From positions 93,855 to 157,854 of the forward strand of contig DCVT01000022.1 in the NCBI GenBank assembly GCA_002328075.1: DNA of 64,000 nt, given 5' to 3'. Shown here piece after piece: positions 8,600-18,002 of the stretch (positions within the stretch are counted from its first letter, which is position 1; every line of letters begins with the position of its first letter). The stretch comes from Anaerolineales bacterium UBA2181 (lineage in GTDB: Bacteria; Chloroflexota; Anaerolineae; Promineifilales; UBA4811). The translations under genes were made by a program, and so were the position numbers. The notes under the pieces were generated by a model. The model saw only the letters and a list, made by a program, of their open reading frames with translations, was not told where the DNA came from and ran no database searches.

Positions 8600-9535
8600 T
8601 CAGCCGTCCAGCCTCAGGACTTCCGGCCGGAGGTCCAATTCCTCCACCGCCCTCTCGAGCTCGCTCGGGGTCAGCGGCCGACCGAGGCCGGCGTAGGCGG
8701 TGAGCACAGCCTCCATGGCGTTTACCCCGAATGATCGCCCTTCATAGCGCGGGGTAGTGGTGATCACCGTGCGCACGCCGCGGGCCCGCAACATCTCCAG
8801 GTTCTCCTGGGTGGTGGTGTTGGTCACCACAACCCGGCCCGGCAGGTCGGGCGGTGCGTACTTGAGGATATAATGCATGTCACCGGCGATGAGGTCGGCC
8901 GCTAACCAGTGACGCGCGTGCTTTGGATGAGTTGCTTCATCCCGGCTGCCGGGCGGGTATAGCACAGTCATTGGCAGGTAGCCCATCAAGGGCATCAGCA
9001 GGCGAACCAGTCGGCGGAATCGGTCCAATCCCACAATGGGGATGGGTACGCCCAACATGAACATCAAGTCGCCCATGACCACCCGGCCGGAGACGGAAGA
9101 GACGGCTTCAATCAGGCCCATTCGGTCCACTCCCAAGGGGATAAACCCGTTTTCAAAACGCGGCAATCCGCCCAGGGCAGGCGCTGCTCGCCGGAAAACC
9201 TGTCGTTCCAGCACATACTTGAGCAGGCGGCCGTCCACCACCGGCGTCCGGTATACATCCTGGACCAGTCGTAGAGCAGACCGCACCGGATAATCCCGCT
9301 GGTCCAGGCGAACATAGAGGTCAATGCCTCCGACGCTCAAGGCGTCCACTTGTCCGTCCAGTTGGGCAAACAGACGGCGTGCCTGTTCGGCATCGCCCCC
9401 GGTGCCGATCCGTTCGAGGCGAATTTGCTGCCCGTCGAAATCCACCACCACGGACTTGTCGCGGTCCGGGCTGCCCAAGCTGACGCTCACCGCTCGTTTC
9501 AACTCTGCGCTCCTGCGGCCGTACGCGCCGCTCAT
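8600..9535 (-). CDS. Quinate 5-dehydrogenase-like conserved protein
   Basis: A 311-residue soluble protein resembling a group often labelled quinate 5-dehydrogenase in Firmicutes and Chloroflexi: N-terminal VSVSLGSPDRDK, RIGTGGD, LDGQVDALSVGGIDLY, and later GRVVVTNTTTQENLEMLRARGVRTVITTTPR. I see no textbook dinucleotide-binding GxGxxG, so that label is doubtful; the family seems conserved but of uncertain biochemistry. Start ATG at 9535 has a weak ribosome site. No partner genes are adjacent. Confidence 0.6.
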   Translation of the reverse strand: MSGAYGRRSAELKRAVSVSLGSPDRDKSVVVDFDGQQIRLERIGTGGDAEQARRLFAQLDGQVDALSVGGIDLYVRLDQRDYPVRSALRLVQDVYRTPVVDGRLLKYVLERQVFRRAAPALGGLPRFENGFIPLGVDRMGLIEAVSSVSGRVVMGDLMFMLGVPIPIVGLDRFRRLVRLLMPLMGYLPMTVLYPPGSRDEATHPKHARHWLAADLIAGDMHYILKYAPPDLPGRVVVTNTTTQENLEMLRARGVRTVITTTPRYEGRSFGVNAMEAVLTAYAGLGRPLTPSELERAVEELDLRPEVLRLDG

Positions 9536-9671
9536 TAGGTGTGGTCGAGTCGATCCCTCATATCAGGCGTCCGGCTGCGGGCGCCCTGGCTTTGTGGACT
9601 CGCTCGGTATCTTCCGCTCAAGCTGATAGGTGCGCCGTTACCAAGCAGACTGCAGCGCGCCTGGACGTGAT

Positions 9672-10511
9672 TCATTCAACGATTGCCGTTTGGCAACCCT
9701 CTGGCATTGTGATCTGGATCGGTTGGTTGATGCTGCTCAACTCAATTGACACCTGCAGACCCCCAAAATCACCGTCGGCCTCCATCCGTTGCTCGATTGC
9801 CAGGTAGTACTTGACCAGATACTGACCATCCACAGCGACCCAATATTCGCCCTCGTTCTTGGTCACGTTGGCGCCGGATTCGACGCCCAGCCCGTCGAGC
9901 AAGAAGGTGTAGTGATTAGTCTCGACTCCGTTCACCGTCTCCTGGCCGACCAAGACCGGATTGGCGATGATCGGCGTAAAGTCGATCATGTCCAGCAGAA
10001 CCCCCTGCAACTCGTTTGCCATTGGGTCCGCCTCCTCCACCCTGTACTCGCCGTCAGACTCGGTGCAGGTCTTGAGCCCGACGGTGTACTGGAGCGATTC
10101 GCTGGTGCTGGGCTCCGGGTAGTCGGCGGTGGTCTCCCAGTTGGAGGTCCGAACCATATACGCATCATCGGCCGAGGAATAGTTTACCTCATAGATCATC
10201 TCGCTCCGGTCCTGGGTCGTCGGTCCATTGCTGACCATGCTGACAACCAGTACAAAGCTGTCCAAGCTGGCTAATCCCTGCCGCAGGGGGACCGGCTGCG
10301 ATAGGTCCGGCGCTGGTTCTGGGCTCGGGCTTGCCGCGGGTTTGGCCGCGCTGCTTGCCGGCGATGGCGTGGCGGTTGGGCTGGATGCGCCCGGGGCCGA
10401 AGGTTGAGCGGGTGCAGGCGTGCCAGACGTCAACCCACCCAGGTTGCACGCGAGCGACGTACAGACTAGCGCCACAATCGACAAGACAATCCACCTCTTC
10501 ATGCTCTTCAT
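9672..10511 (-). CDS. Lipoprotein of the downstream end of an ABC export operon
   Basis: A 279-residue exported protein: signal peptide with lipobox SLAC, then a Pro/Ser/Ala-rich linker of about 50 residues, then a beta-rich domain with the repeated pattern VDGQYLVKYYLAIE and MPEGC near the end. The shape recalls LolA/LppX-like lipid-binding lipoproteins of Chloroflexi, but this is inference. It follows the second permease by about 125 nt on the same strand, so it probably works with that exporter. GGAGGT is present before ATG at 10511. Confidence 0.65.
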   Translation of the reverse strand: MKSMKRWIVLSIVALVCTSLACNLGGLTSGTPAPAQPSAPGASSPTATPSPASSAAKPAASPSPEPAPDLSQPVPLRQGLASLDSFVLVVSMVSNGPTTQDRSEMIYEVNYSSADDAYMVRTSNWETTADYPEPSTSESLQYTVGLKTCTESDGEYRVEEADPMANELQGVLLDMIDFTPIIANPVLVGQETVNGVETNHYTFLLDGLGVESGANVTKNEGEYWVAVDGQYLVKYYLAIEQRMEADGDFGGLQVSIELSSINQPIQITMPEGCQTAIVE

Positions 10512-10637
10512 ACTGACCTCCCTGTTAACCTTGGGTGGCTAGCCCCGACTTCACTGCCCCAACACCTGCTGGCCGTAAGCCACCCGGCTCCAGGTGCCAT
10601 GTCAGGGGAAAAACAGAGTTCTCCCGACACGAATACG

Positions 10638-11732
10638 TCAATCCGCCCGCAAAAGGCCATCCAGTTCCGTTCCTCCCAGCCAGACGACCGGAAGTGAAGC
10701 GCCGGTCAGTGCTATGGCGGCAAGCCAGCCGGTGCCGGCCAGGGCCGTTGCTAGGTCAATCCTGAGCGGAATGGCCAACCCGCCTACATCCAGCGAGGCG
10801 ATCGTTGCTAGAGTGGCGACTGCTGCGCCACCGGCGAGGCTGCCGGCGGTGGCGAGCGCGGCCGACTGCACTCCCAGATACACGGCGAGCCATGGCCGCG
10901 AATATCCCAAACACTGCAGGGTTGCCAACACCCGCCGCCGAACCCACGCCAGCCGGAGAAGTACCACCGCCAGCGTCAGGCCACAGATGAGCGAGACCAA
11001 TCCCATGATGGAGTTAAAGAAGCTGATGATCGGAGCAAACTCCGCGACGGTCAGCCGGAGAGCCTCTCCACGCCGGATTACCTCAGCATTTCCCGGCAAT
11101 AGCTCGCCAACCTGCAGGACGCCGTTGTCGGGGACCAGGTAGATGGAGACGTCCTGCCCATAGCCGACCAGTGCCTGTGCATCTGTCAGCGATATCCACG
11201 CCTGGTTGTCCGTATAGGTGCCGGTTCGGAATATGCCGATCACGGTAAAGTCCCGGCCGCGGAGGCGGACGAGACCGCCCAACTTAAGGTTCAACCTCTC
11301 GGCCAAGCGCCAACCGACCAATGCTTGGCGGGTTGCCGAGTCCGGGGTAAGCGCCTGGCCCTCCAGGAGGTCGAACGGAGTGACCTGAGCATAGTCGCTC
11401 AGGCTGACACCGCGAATTTGGACCACGTCTTCCACGGAGGTACCAACACCCCGGTTGATCTGAGGGATGGGCCGGCCGGCGCCGCGCAGCTCCAACTCTT
11501 GCGTCACCGTCGGGCCAAGACGACTGTTTCCCAGCTCGCCAAAGGTACCCACTTCCTGGACCACGAGATAGGCCGGCCCAACCTCATTGTACTCCTGGAC
11601 TAGTCCACGGCGATAACCGATCACCGACAGGGTCATAGTGATGGTCAGAGCAACGAATACGATCGTTGCGGCTGACTGCTTCCACGTGCAGCGAAGCTCG
11701 GATATTCCGAGCCAAAACATGGCGCGGATCAT
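10638..11732 (-). CDS. FtsX-like ABC permease (second)
   Basis: A 364-residue permease with one N-terminal membrane helix (about 15-37), a large extracytoplasmic domain, and three helices near the end (PIISFFNSIMGLVSLICGLTLAVVLL and following). This is the MacB/FtsX layout. The start at 11732 overlaps the preceding permease stop by ATGA. It would form a heterodimer with that permease, powered by the ATPase at 12847. Confidence 0.85.
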   Translation of the reverse strand: MIRAMFWLGISELRCTWKQSAATIVFVALTITMTLSVIGYRRGLVQEYNEVGPAYLVVQEVGTFGELGNSRLGPTVTQELELRGAGRPIPQINRGVGTSVEDVVQIRGVSLSDYAQVTPFDLLEGQALTPDSATRQALVGWRLAERLNLKLGGLVRLRGRDFTVIGIFRTGTYTDNQAWISLTDAQALVGYGQDVSIYLVPDNGVLQVGELLPGNAEVIRRGEALRLTVAEFAPIISFFNSIMGLVSLICGLTLAVVLLRLAWVRRRVLATLQCLGYSRPWLAVYLGVQSAALATAGSLAGGAAVATLATIASLDVGGLAIPLRIDLATALAGTGWLAAIALTGASLPVVWLGGTELDGLLRAD

Positions 11733-12850
11733 GAAGGTGCCTGCGGTTGCCGGCCGGCGAACCAGGCGCCCGCTCCGGCCGCCATCACGACCAAAGCGGC
11801 TGCGCTGGCGGTGGTGGCGCCCGACACCACCGGCACGATGGCGGAGCTGAAAACCACCGCGCCGCCCTGGTGAGGAGCCAGCAACAGGCTGGCTACCGCC
11901 CACCCCGGCAGAAACGCCGCCAGACTCAGGATGCAAGTGCGAATCAACAACACGGTTTGAACGGTGCTGGTGCTGTACCCGATAGCGTACAGCGTGTTGA
12001 TATCCCGCTGGCGTTCCAGAACAAACAGGCTGGCAGCGTTCAGGCTCCCGAACGTGACAACGAGCAGCGCCAACATCTGAAAAACCCGACCCAACACCGC
12101 GGTGGCCTCTAGTATGCGGGTGAGGTTCCTGGTAACCTGTCGGGCCTGATATACGGAATATCTGCCGGCCAGGTTCGGGGTCTGCTCAAGCCAGGATTGC
12201 ACGGCTGGCACGTCGGACTGCGGACTGAGCTGAAGGACTCCGATTTGAAAACCGTGCCCAGTGCCCAAAAGGTTCTGGCCGGCAGCGTAGGTCATGCCGA
12301 TAGACACCGCTTGCGCGCTGGGAGGCTCAAAAAGGGCCACGATGGAAAAGGGCCGGCCATAGACCTCCACCTGCTCGCCGATGGATGCGTCGAGGAGGCT
12401 CATGGCGCTGCGGCTGACCGCCGCCTGGCTGGTGGTCCGGGGCCAATGGCCGTCCAGGAGCTCCAGGTGGTGGACCGATTCCGCGTCAGCCGGTGGCACC
12501 GCCAATATCTGCATCAGGCGGTCTGCCACACGCAGGTACCGAAATATGACTGGGGATGCGGCGGTGACGCTGTCCGGGCCGTAGTTGGCCCGCACGTCCG
12601 CTGCAGCCTGATCCAGCGTCTCTTGGTACAGCGAGCTGTGGCCTGGATCGATGACGTTGGCGCTGATGATCCACAGGTTGTTGGCCGGTGTGCCTTCATC
12701 GCTGCCAAAGGTTTGCAGCGCCCTGGCCAGGGCGGTCACCAGCAGGAACAGCGTGACCAGCACCGATAGGAGAGCTAGACTTAACACGCTGCGCAGGCGG
12801 TCGTGAACCAGGTCCTTCCACACCAGCCTGAACAGCACGATAGCTCTCAT
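11729..12850 (-). CDS. FtsX-like ABC permease (first)
   Basis: A 373-residue permease with an N-terminal helix (SVLSLALLSVLVTLFLLVTAL), a roughly 200-residue periplasmic-type domain and three C-terminal helices. It overlaps the ATPase stop upstream and the second permease downstream, both by 4 nt, indicating translational coupling. Substrate is unknown; the system is of the MacB/LolCDE type that moves lipoproteins, peptides or antibiotics out of the membrane rather than importing solutes. Confidence 0.85.
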   Translation of the reverse strand: MRAIVLFRLVWKDLVHDRLRSVLSLALLSVLVTLFLLVTALARALQTFGSDEGTPANNLWIISANVIDPGHSSLYQETLDQAAADVRANYGPDSVTAASPVIFRYLRVADRLMQILAVPPADAESVHHLELLDGHWPRTTSQAAVSRSAMSLLDASIGEQVEVYGRPFSIVALFEPPSAQAVSIGMTYAAGQNLLGTGHGFQIGVLQLSPQSDVPAVQSWLEQTPNLAGRYSVYQARQVTRNLTRILEATAVLGRVFQMLALLVVTFGSLNAASLFVLERQRDINTLYAIGYSTSTVQTVLLIRTCILSLAAFLPGWAVASLLLAPHQGGAVVFSSAIVPVVSGATTASAAALVVMAAGAGAWFAGRQPQAPS

Positions 12851-13581
12851 CGGGAATCGCCTTGGAGAAAGACCACCCCGCTCCGTATCTCGTACACGGT
12901 GGTGGCAAACCGGCAGAACTGCTCGTTGTGTGTGGCCAGCAGACAGGTGAGCGAACCCTGGTGGTGCAGCCTTTGGAGCAATTCAGCTGTCTGCGTTGCG
13001 CTCTCGGCATCCAAGTTGCCCGTTGGCTCGTCGGCCAATAGCAGCCGAGGTTTACCGACCACTGCGCGCGCGATTGCGACCCGCTGTTGCTCGCCTCCCG
13101 AGAGCTCCACCGGTCGGTGGTCCAGGCGGTCTCCCATCCCCAATTCGCAAAGCACATGCCGGCTGCGTTGGCAGGCCTCCCTCCAGCCGACCCCCCGAGC
13201 CAACAGCGTCAATGCCACATTGTCGCAGGCCGACAAGGCCGGCAGGAGGTTGAAAAACTGAAAGACAAAACCGACCTGCTCTCGGCGGTACCGCACCGTG
13301 GTCGCGCGTTTGACCCGGTCCAACGCCAGCCCTCCGACCACCAGACTCCCCCCGCTCGGCCGGCTGATCCCGCCAATCAGGTTGAGCAGCGTGGTTTTGC
13401 CCCCGCCACTCGGCCCAAGAATGACCACAAACGCGCCGGCCGGAATCGCCAGGTTCACCCCGCGGAGCGCTTCCACCTGTAAACGCCCCTGCTGATACGT
13501 CTTGGATAGGTCTTGGGCCAGAATGAACGGTGAGCCGTCTGAATCGGCGCCCGTAGTTTGTGGTCCGGCAGAGTCGGTCAC
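12847..13581 (-). CDS. ABC transporter ATPase, MacB/LolD type
   Basis: A 244-residue ATPase. Walker A GPSGGGKTT, Q-loop in FVFQFFNLLP, signature LSGGEQQR, Walker B LLLADEPTG and the H-loop LATHN are all present, so it should be active. The FNLLPALSACDNV segment is typical for the FtsX-coupled subfamily. Start is GTG at 13581 with a weak ribosome site. It is the first gene of a four-gene minus-strand operon behind the promoter at 13685-13712. Confidence 0.9.
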   Translation of the reverse strand: MTDSAGPQTTGADSDGSPFILAQDLSKTYQQGRLQVEALRGVNLAIPAGAFVVILGPSGGGKTTLLNLIGGISRPSGGSLVVGGLALDRVKRATTVRYRREQVGFVFQFFNLLPALSACDNVALTLLARGVGWREACQRSRHVLCELGMGDRLDHRPVELSGGEQQRVAIARAVVGKPRLLLADEPTGNLDAESATQTAELLQRLHHQGSLTCLLATHNEQFCRFATTVYEIRSGVVFLQGDSR

Positions 13582-13684
13582 GCTTCATCCACCAGGGGGC
13601 TTTGGCGGGGTCCGAACCAGGCGCAAGCGGATGCGGCGAAAACTGCGCTCAGCCCGACCATGCTGATCCGTGACATGAATGGGA

Positions 13685-13712
13685 ATTCTACACTCGATGG
13701 GACGGGTGTCAA
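13685..13712 (-). promoter_or_regulatory. Sigma70-type promoter of the ABC export operon
   Basis: On the minus strand, TTGACA (13712-13707), a 16-nt spacer and TAGAAT (13690-13685). The leader to the ATPase start is about 100 nt. Confidence 0.7.
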
Positions 13713-13821
13713 ATGCGCTGCCTGCCGCGGGTGAGCCCACCAGGCAGGAACAACGCTTTCCGCCGCGCCGATCCGGGGCGGCCGGCTGGCACCCGACTGG
13801 GACTCGGCGAGACGTCTTTCT

Positions 13822-13849
13822 TTGACTACCACCTGATCTGTGTTATCCT
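13822..13849 (+). promoter_or_regulatory. Sigma70-type promoter of the AAC(3)-like gene
   Basis: TTGACT (13822-13827), 16-nt spacer, TATCCT (13844-13849). It points at the acetyltransferase gene about 150 nt downstream. The divergent promoter at 13685-13712 lies 110 nt away. Confidence 0.5.
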
Positions 13850-14007
13850 GCAGCCGGTCTGGCCGTCCGGCGTGGTGCGGTGGTGACAAAGACTGCTACC
13901 CGTGACCAAGACACCGGCGCAGCGTTCGGATGGGCGTCCCTGATCGCCCGGACGAATGCTGTCGAGGGCATCTCTGCGCCGGGCGTGAGTAGTCACAGGA
14001 GGTCAAT

Positions 14008-14838
14008 CTGGGCGAGCAACCGGCAATTGAGCGGACCGACGGGCTGCCAGTGACAGTGGAGTCGCTGAACTGCGACCTGAGTGCGATGGGCGTACAGCCC
14101 GGCATGGTCTTGCTGGTCCATGCTTCGCTGAGCGCTCTGGGCTGGGTCTCAGGCGGCGCAGTGGCGGTGATCTTGGCGCTGGAACAGGCGCTTGGACTGG
14201 CTGGGACGCTGGTCATGCCAGCGCATTCCACCAACCTGACTGACCCCGAAGCTTGGCGTCACCCACCGGTCCCAGCTTCTTGGTGGCAGGTCATCCGCGA
14301 TACCGTGCCGGGCTACGACCCTGCTCTCACTCCCACTCGTGGGATTGGAGTCATCCCAGAAACCTTTCGCAAGCAGACCGGCGTGCTGCGGAGCGGGCAC
14401 CCAACTGTGTCGTTTGCTGCCTGGGGTGCGCAGGCAGACCTGATCACCTCCGGGCACGGGTTAGCGTTTGGGATGGGTGAGGGGTCGCCACTAGCGCGGA
14501 TTTATGACCTGGATGGCTGGGTGCTGCTCATGGGGGTGGGTCACAGCAGCAACAGCTCGCTGCACCTGGCTGAATACCGAGCATCCTATCCGGGAAAGCA
14601 ACTCGTCTTGGAAGGTACTGCCGTGATGAGGGACGGTCGGCGGCAGTGGGTGACCTACCCAGATATTTCCACCGATTCAGACGACTTTGGACAAGTAGGG
14701 GAGGCTTTCGACATGGCCGGCCAGGGCGTGCGCATCGGCCGGGTAGGGTATGGCAGCGCACGCTTGATGTCTCAGCGTGCACTGGTGGATTTTGCGGTGA
14801 GCTGGATGGAGTCCAACCGGGGAGTTGTCAGACGATGA
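14008..14838 (+). CDS. AAC(3)-family N-acetyltransferase
   Basis: A 276-residue protein of the aminoglycoside 3-N-acetyltransferase/antibiotic acetyltransferase fold: LLVHASLSALGWVSGG, ALGLAGTLVMPAHS, TPTRGIGVIPE, HPTVSFAAWG and LLMGVGHSSNSSLHLAE are hallmark segments. Many chromosomal members do not confer resistance. I place the start at CTG 14008: it has AGGAGG 5 nt upstream, and the extra peptide LGEQPAIERTDGLPVTVESL fits the family N-terminus as I remember it. The conservative alternative is GTG at 14050, which lacks a ribosome site. Confidence 0.85.
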   Translation: MGEQPAIERTDGLPVTVESLNCDLSAMGVQPGMVLLVHASLSALGWVSGGAVAVILALEQALGLAGTLVMPAHSTNLTDPEAWRHPPVPASWWQVIRDTVPGYDPALTPTRGIGVIPETFRKQTGVLRSGHPTVSFAAWGAQADLITSGHGLAFGMGEGSPLARIYDLDGWVLLMGVGHSSNSSLHLAEYRASYPGKQLVLEGTAVMRDGRRQWVTYPDISTDSDDFGQVGEAFDMAGQGVRIGRVGYGSARLMSQRALVDFAVSWMESNRGVVRR

Positions 14839-14981
14839 CGGGCGCGTTCTCAACCGGATCGTCTTCCTGGACTGAGCCGGCCTGAATCCGATTGATCATT
14901 CGAATCCGCGTCGCCAGCGACGCTCAAACGGCCGGCTAGACACAGCGTGGTCGGGATGCTGTGTGTCTGTTCGGTTTGCGT

Positions 14982-16169
14982 TCAGCCAGCGACCAGATAC
15001 GGCGCCCGTTGCGGCTCAGACAGCCACTCGCAGCCATCTTCTGTGATGGCAATCATCTCCTCCAGGCCGATGTAACCGACCGGCGAGCGCACGCCGAGCT
15101 CCAGGGTATAGATGCCGCCGGCTGCAAGCCGACCGTACGGTTTGCCGCCATACCGGTCCCAACGTGGGTAGAAGCCTGTCCCTCCGTCGTGTGCCGAGCG
15201 GCCGACCGAATGACCGAGCGCGTGGGGAAACTCGGGATAGCCTGCCTTGGTGAGGTAGCTGCGCGCGGCCGCGTCCACCTCCCATCCCGGCACACCCGGC
15301 CGAACAAGACCAGAGGCAGTTTGGATGGCTCCCGCAACTGCTGCGAATGCCCGCATCACCTCGGCCGGCGGCTCTAGCTCTCCCGGACGCAGGAAATACC
15401 AGACCCGCTGCAGGTCAGAGCAGTATCCTTCCACCTGTACACCCAGGTCCATGTTCAACGTGTCACCGGCTGCTACCCGTACATCGGCCGCCGGCCCAGC
15501 GTGCCCCCACGGGCTGGAGGGCCCGGCATTCAAACCGGGGCAACCCTCGGCGTCCCAGGCTAGCGCCAGCCCTCGCCGGAAAACCCGCTCCCGCACAAAG
15601 TAGGCGATCTCGAGTTCGCTGAGCCCCGCCCGGAGCCAGTCTCCGACCTCTTGGAACACGGCGTCGGTTTCTCGGATTGCCCGCTGAACAAGGGCGCGTT
15701 CGCCGGCTGTCTTGCGGCCGCGAAGTGCCTCGACGAACAGCTCGGCCGAGACCAATCGGCCAGCATACGGAGTTCCTTCGAGGTATCGGAGCAGATTGAG
15801 GTACATGCCGTGGGTCAGGCCGTCGGCGGTCACGTCGTCCCGGCTATAGTTGATCCCAATGACGTCCGGGTCCAACTGCTCCAACACGCCGACCAGCGAC
15901 TCCCGAATGCTTTGCGTGTAGGTGTGGATCGGGTCAAACAGACCCTGTTGGCGCACAGGTTGGTCGTCACCCAGGCCGGTTACGGCAATCCTTTCACCAG
16001 ACCGAGCAAAGACAAATGCGGCCGGCCACACCGCGTGGGGATCTCCAAACAACTTGAGCACCGGGTCGCTGTGTTCACCAGTCTCCCGGACCAGGATCAT
16101 CCATGCTCCCAAGTCGAACTCGTCCAGCAGCGCTGTTGCTTGCTGCGCCTTGTCCCAACCAATCATCAT
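14982..16169 (-). CDS. M24-family metallopeptidase (Xaa-Pro peptidase-like)
   Basis: A 395-residue cytosolic protein with the pita-bread fold of creatinase/prolidase. The five metal ligands are visible in order: Asp in NMDLG (about 240), Asp in YCSDL, His in HALGHSVG (about 318), Glu in LELGV, and Glu in GLEEM (about 370). The N-terminal half is the creatinase-type domain. Start ATG 16169 was chosen because GGAGG lies 5 nt upstream; a GTG two codons earlier overlaps that site. An extended -10 promoter lies about 55 nt upstream. Confidence 0.88.
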   Translation of the reverse strand: MMIGWDKAQQATALLDEFDLGAWMILVRETGEHSDPVLKLFGDPHAVWPAAFVFARSGERIAVTGLGDDQPVRQQGLFDPIHTYTQSIRESLVGVLEQLDPDVIGINYSRDDVTADGLTHGMYLNLLRYLEGTPYAGRLVSAELFVEALRGRKTAGERALVQRAIRETDAVFQEVGDWLRAGLSELEIAYFVRERVFRRGLALAWDAEGCPGLNAGPSSPWGHAGPAADVRVAAGDTLNMDLGVQVEGYCSDLQRVWYFLRPGELEPPAEVMRAFAAVAGAIQTASGLVRPGVPGWEVDAAARSYLTKAGYPEFPHALGHSVGRSAHDGGTGFYPRWDRYGGKPYGRLAAGGIYTLELGVRSPVGYIGLEEMIAITEDGCEWLSEPQRAPYLVAG

Positions 16170-16227
16170 CGCCACCTCCAGCCTTTGATCCGGCCGAATC
16201 CGCCGGCGGTTCCTTCACGGCCTGCCG

Positions 16228-16236
16228 ATTATACCA
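16228..16236 (-). promoter_or_regulatory. Extended -10 promoter of the M24 peptidase
   Basis: The minus strand reads TGGTATAAT (16236-16228), a perfect TATAAT with a TGn extension. No good -35 is visible. It lies back to back with the promoter at 16337. Confidence 0.5.
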
Positions 16237-16336
16237 AACGCCAAGAACCGTCTGAGACATCCCCGTGCTACGTCCGATGGACCCCCGCGGTTCCGCCTGC
16301 CTAACCGGTCAGCGCGTTCTCCGGGGGTACGTTCGG

Positions 16337-16365
16337 TTGCCGTGGTAGTTGGTTTGGGATATGAT
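16337..16365 (+). promoter_or_regulatory. Promoter of the lactate-permease-like gene
   Basis: TTGCCG (16337-16342), 17-nt spacer, TATGAT (16360-16365), followed by a leader of about 40 nt. Confidence 0.5.
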
Positions 16366-16412
16366 CGTTGCGGTTTGCACTTGGGGAGGCGCAAGGAGAG
16401 GATTGATGCGTC

Positions 16413-18002
16413 GTGCACCAAGATCTGCCTCCCGCACGAAAGGATTACCTGGTGTCCTGGATGATGGTGCTCCTGGCCCTCTCGCCGGTGATCGTAATCA
16501 CCCTCCTCCTCACATTGCGCCGCACTGCGGCCGACACTGCGGGGCTGATTGGCTTGGGGGTGACGGCGGCTGTAGCCTGGCTGGTGTTTGAGACCAGCCC
16601 GGTGGTGATCCTGCGGGCCGGCCTGGGAGGGCTGGTTGCATCGCTGCCGATTTCCCTGGTGGTGGCTACCTCCATCCTTCAGGTGACGCTGATGCTGGAA
16701 ACCGGCGCCATCGCGCGGTTGGTGACCCTGATCAAAACGGTGGCACCCGCCGATCAGGTGGTTCAGATCATGCTCATCAACGTGGGTGTAGGCACGGTCC
16801 TGACCGCGTTGGGGGCCGTTCCCGTCTCTATCCTGCCGCCCATCATGCTGGCGCTGGGGTATACATCGTTTGCTGCCATTGCCTTGCCGGCCATCGGATA
16901 CGATGCCCTCTGCACCTATGCGCTTCTTGGGGTCCCAGCGGTGGTCTTTGCCAATCTGGTCGGCCGTCCGGTGGAGGAGGTGGGCATCTATTTTGCGCGC
17001 TACATGCCGGCCGTCAGTACCTGTATCGCCATGGGGATGGTGTGGATTGTGGGCCGTTGGAAGCTGGTATGGCGGGGATTGGCCCCGACGCTGCTGGCCG
17101 GGTTGACGGCCGGCTTTGTCGCTATTGGCATGAACGCGTTGGGGCTGGTGACGGTGACGGGCATCGCTGCCGGGCTGGCGGTGGTGTTGGTGATGCTGCT
17201 GTACCTCCGCCTCACCGGCCGGCCATTGATGGACCGGGCTGGTCTGGACGAAAGCGACCTGGCAGCCGAACACGGCCTGTCGCTGGAGTCCGCTATTTCG
17301 CCCTGGGTGATCCTGACGTTCTTTTCGCTGCTGGTGAACGCGCCTTTCCTCCCCGTGATGGACCTGGTCTTCTCTCGGTGGGCGTTGCCGCTGGAGATCA
17401 TACCGGGTGCGCCAGAAAGGCTGCGGCTGTTTTGGCAGGCTTACTTCTGGATTCTGATCAGCACGGCGCTGGCGCTGCCCATCCTCAGGGTCAGCCGGGT
17501 GCACCTGCGCACGACTGTCCGCAAATGGTGGCGTCGCGCACCTCGCCCGGTGATATCCGCGGCCGTGTTTTTCGCCATTGCATACATCATCAACCATTCA
17601 GGCAAGACGGCTGATTGGACGCTACCCGACCCGCAATTCAACATGGTTCAGGTGATAGCGCAGGCCGCCGCTACCGGGTTAGGGCGGTTGTATCCTGCCA
17701 TCGCTCCGTTCCTGGGCCTTTTGGGTGGGTTCATCAGTGGGTCTGAGACCTCTGCCATAGCCATGCTTACCGGGTTGCACCTCTCCACCGCAGAAAAGAT
17801 CGGCGCTGCCGGGCTGCTGGTTGCAGCTGCCAGCGGAATCGGAGGCGGTCTAGCCAGCGTCATCTCCCCAGCCAAGCTGCAAAACGCGGCCGCGGCCATC
17901 GACCGCATTGGAGAAGAATCAGTGGTGATCCGCACCACGTTTGTCGTCTCACTCGCGATCACCGCCGTGGTGGCCGTGTTGACGCTGGCGTGGGCTTTCT
18001 GA
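16413..18002 (+). CDS. L-lactate permease (LctP)-family transporter
   Basis: A 529-residue polytopic membrane protein with about 13 hydrophobic segments. The C-terminal FLGLLGGFISGSETSAIAM matches the conserved segment of the lactate/glycolate proton symporter family, followed by a second conserved segment GGLASVISPAKLQNAAAA. LctP proteins import lactate or glycolate with protons. Start GTG at 16413. The gene is single, with no lactate dehydrogenase next to it, so the actual substrate is open. Confidence 0.75.
   Translation: MHQDLPPARKDYLVSWMMVLLALSPVIVITLLLTLRRTAADTAGLIGLGVTAAVAWLVFETSPVVILRAGLGGLVASLPISLVVATSILQVTLMLETGAIARLVTLIKTVAPADQVVQIMLINVGVGTVLTALGAVPVSILPPIMLALGYTSFAAIALPAIGYDALCTYALLGVPAVVFANLVGRPVEEVGIYFARYMPAVSTCIAMGMVWIVGRWKLVWRGLAPTLLAGLTAGFVAIGMNALGLVTVTGIAAGLAVVLVMLLYLRLTGRPLMDRAGLDESDLAAEHGLSLESAISPWVILTFFSLLVNAPFLPVMDLVFSRWALPLEIIPGAPERLRLFWQAYFWILISTALALPILRVSRVHLRTTVRKWWRRAPRPVISAAVFFAIAYIINHSGKTADWTLPDPQFNMVQVIAQAAATGLGRLYPAIAPFLGLLGGFISGSETSAIAMLTGLHLSTAEKIGAAGLLVAAASGIGGGLASVISPAKLQNAAAAIDRIGEESVVIRTTFVVSLAITAVVAVLTLAWAF

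Noticed and set aside
16215..17597. Long minus-strand open frame within the lactate-permease-like gene
   Set aside because: Gln/His/Arg-rich composition typical of antisense to a membrane protein gene.
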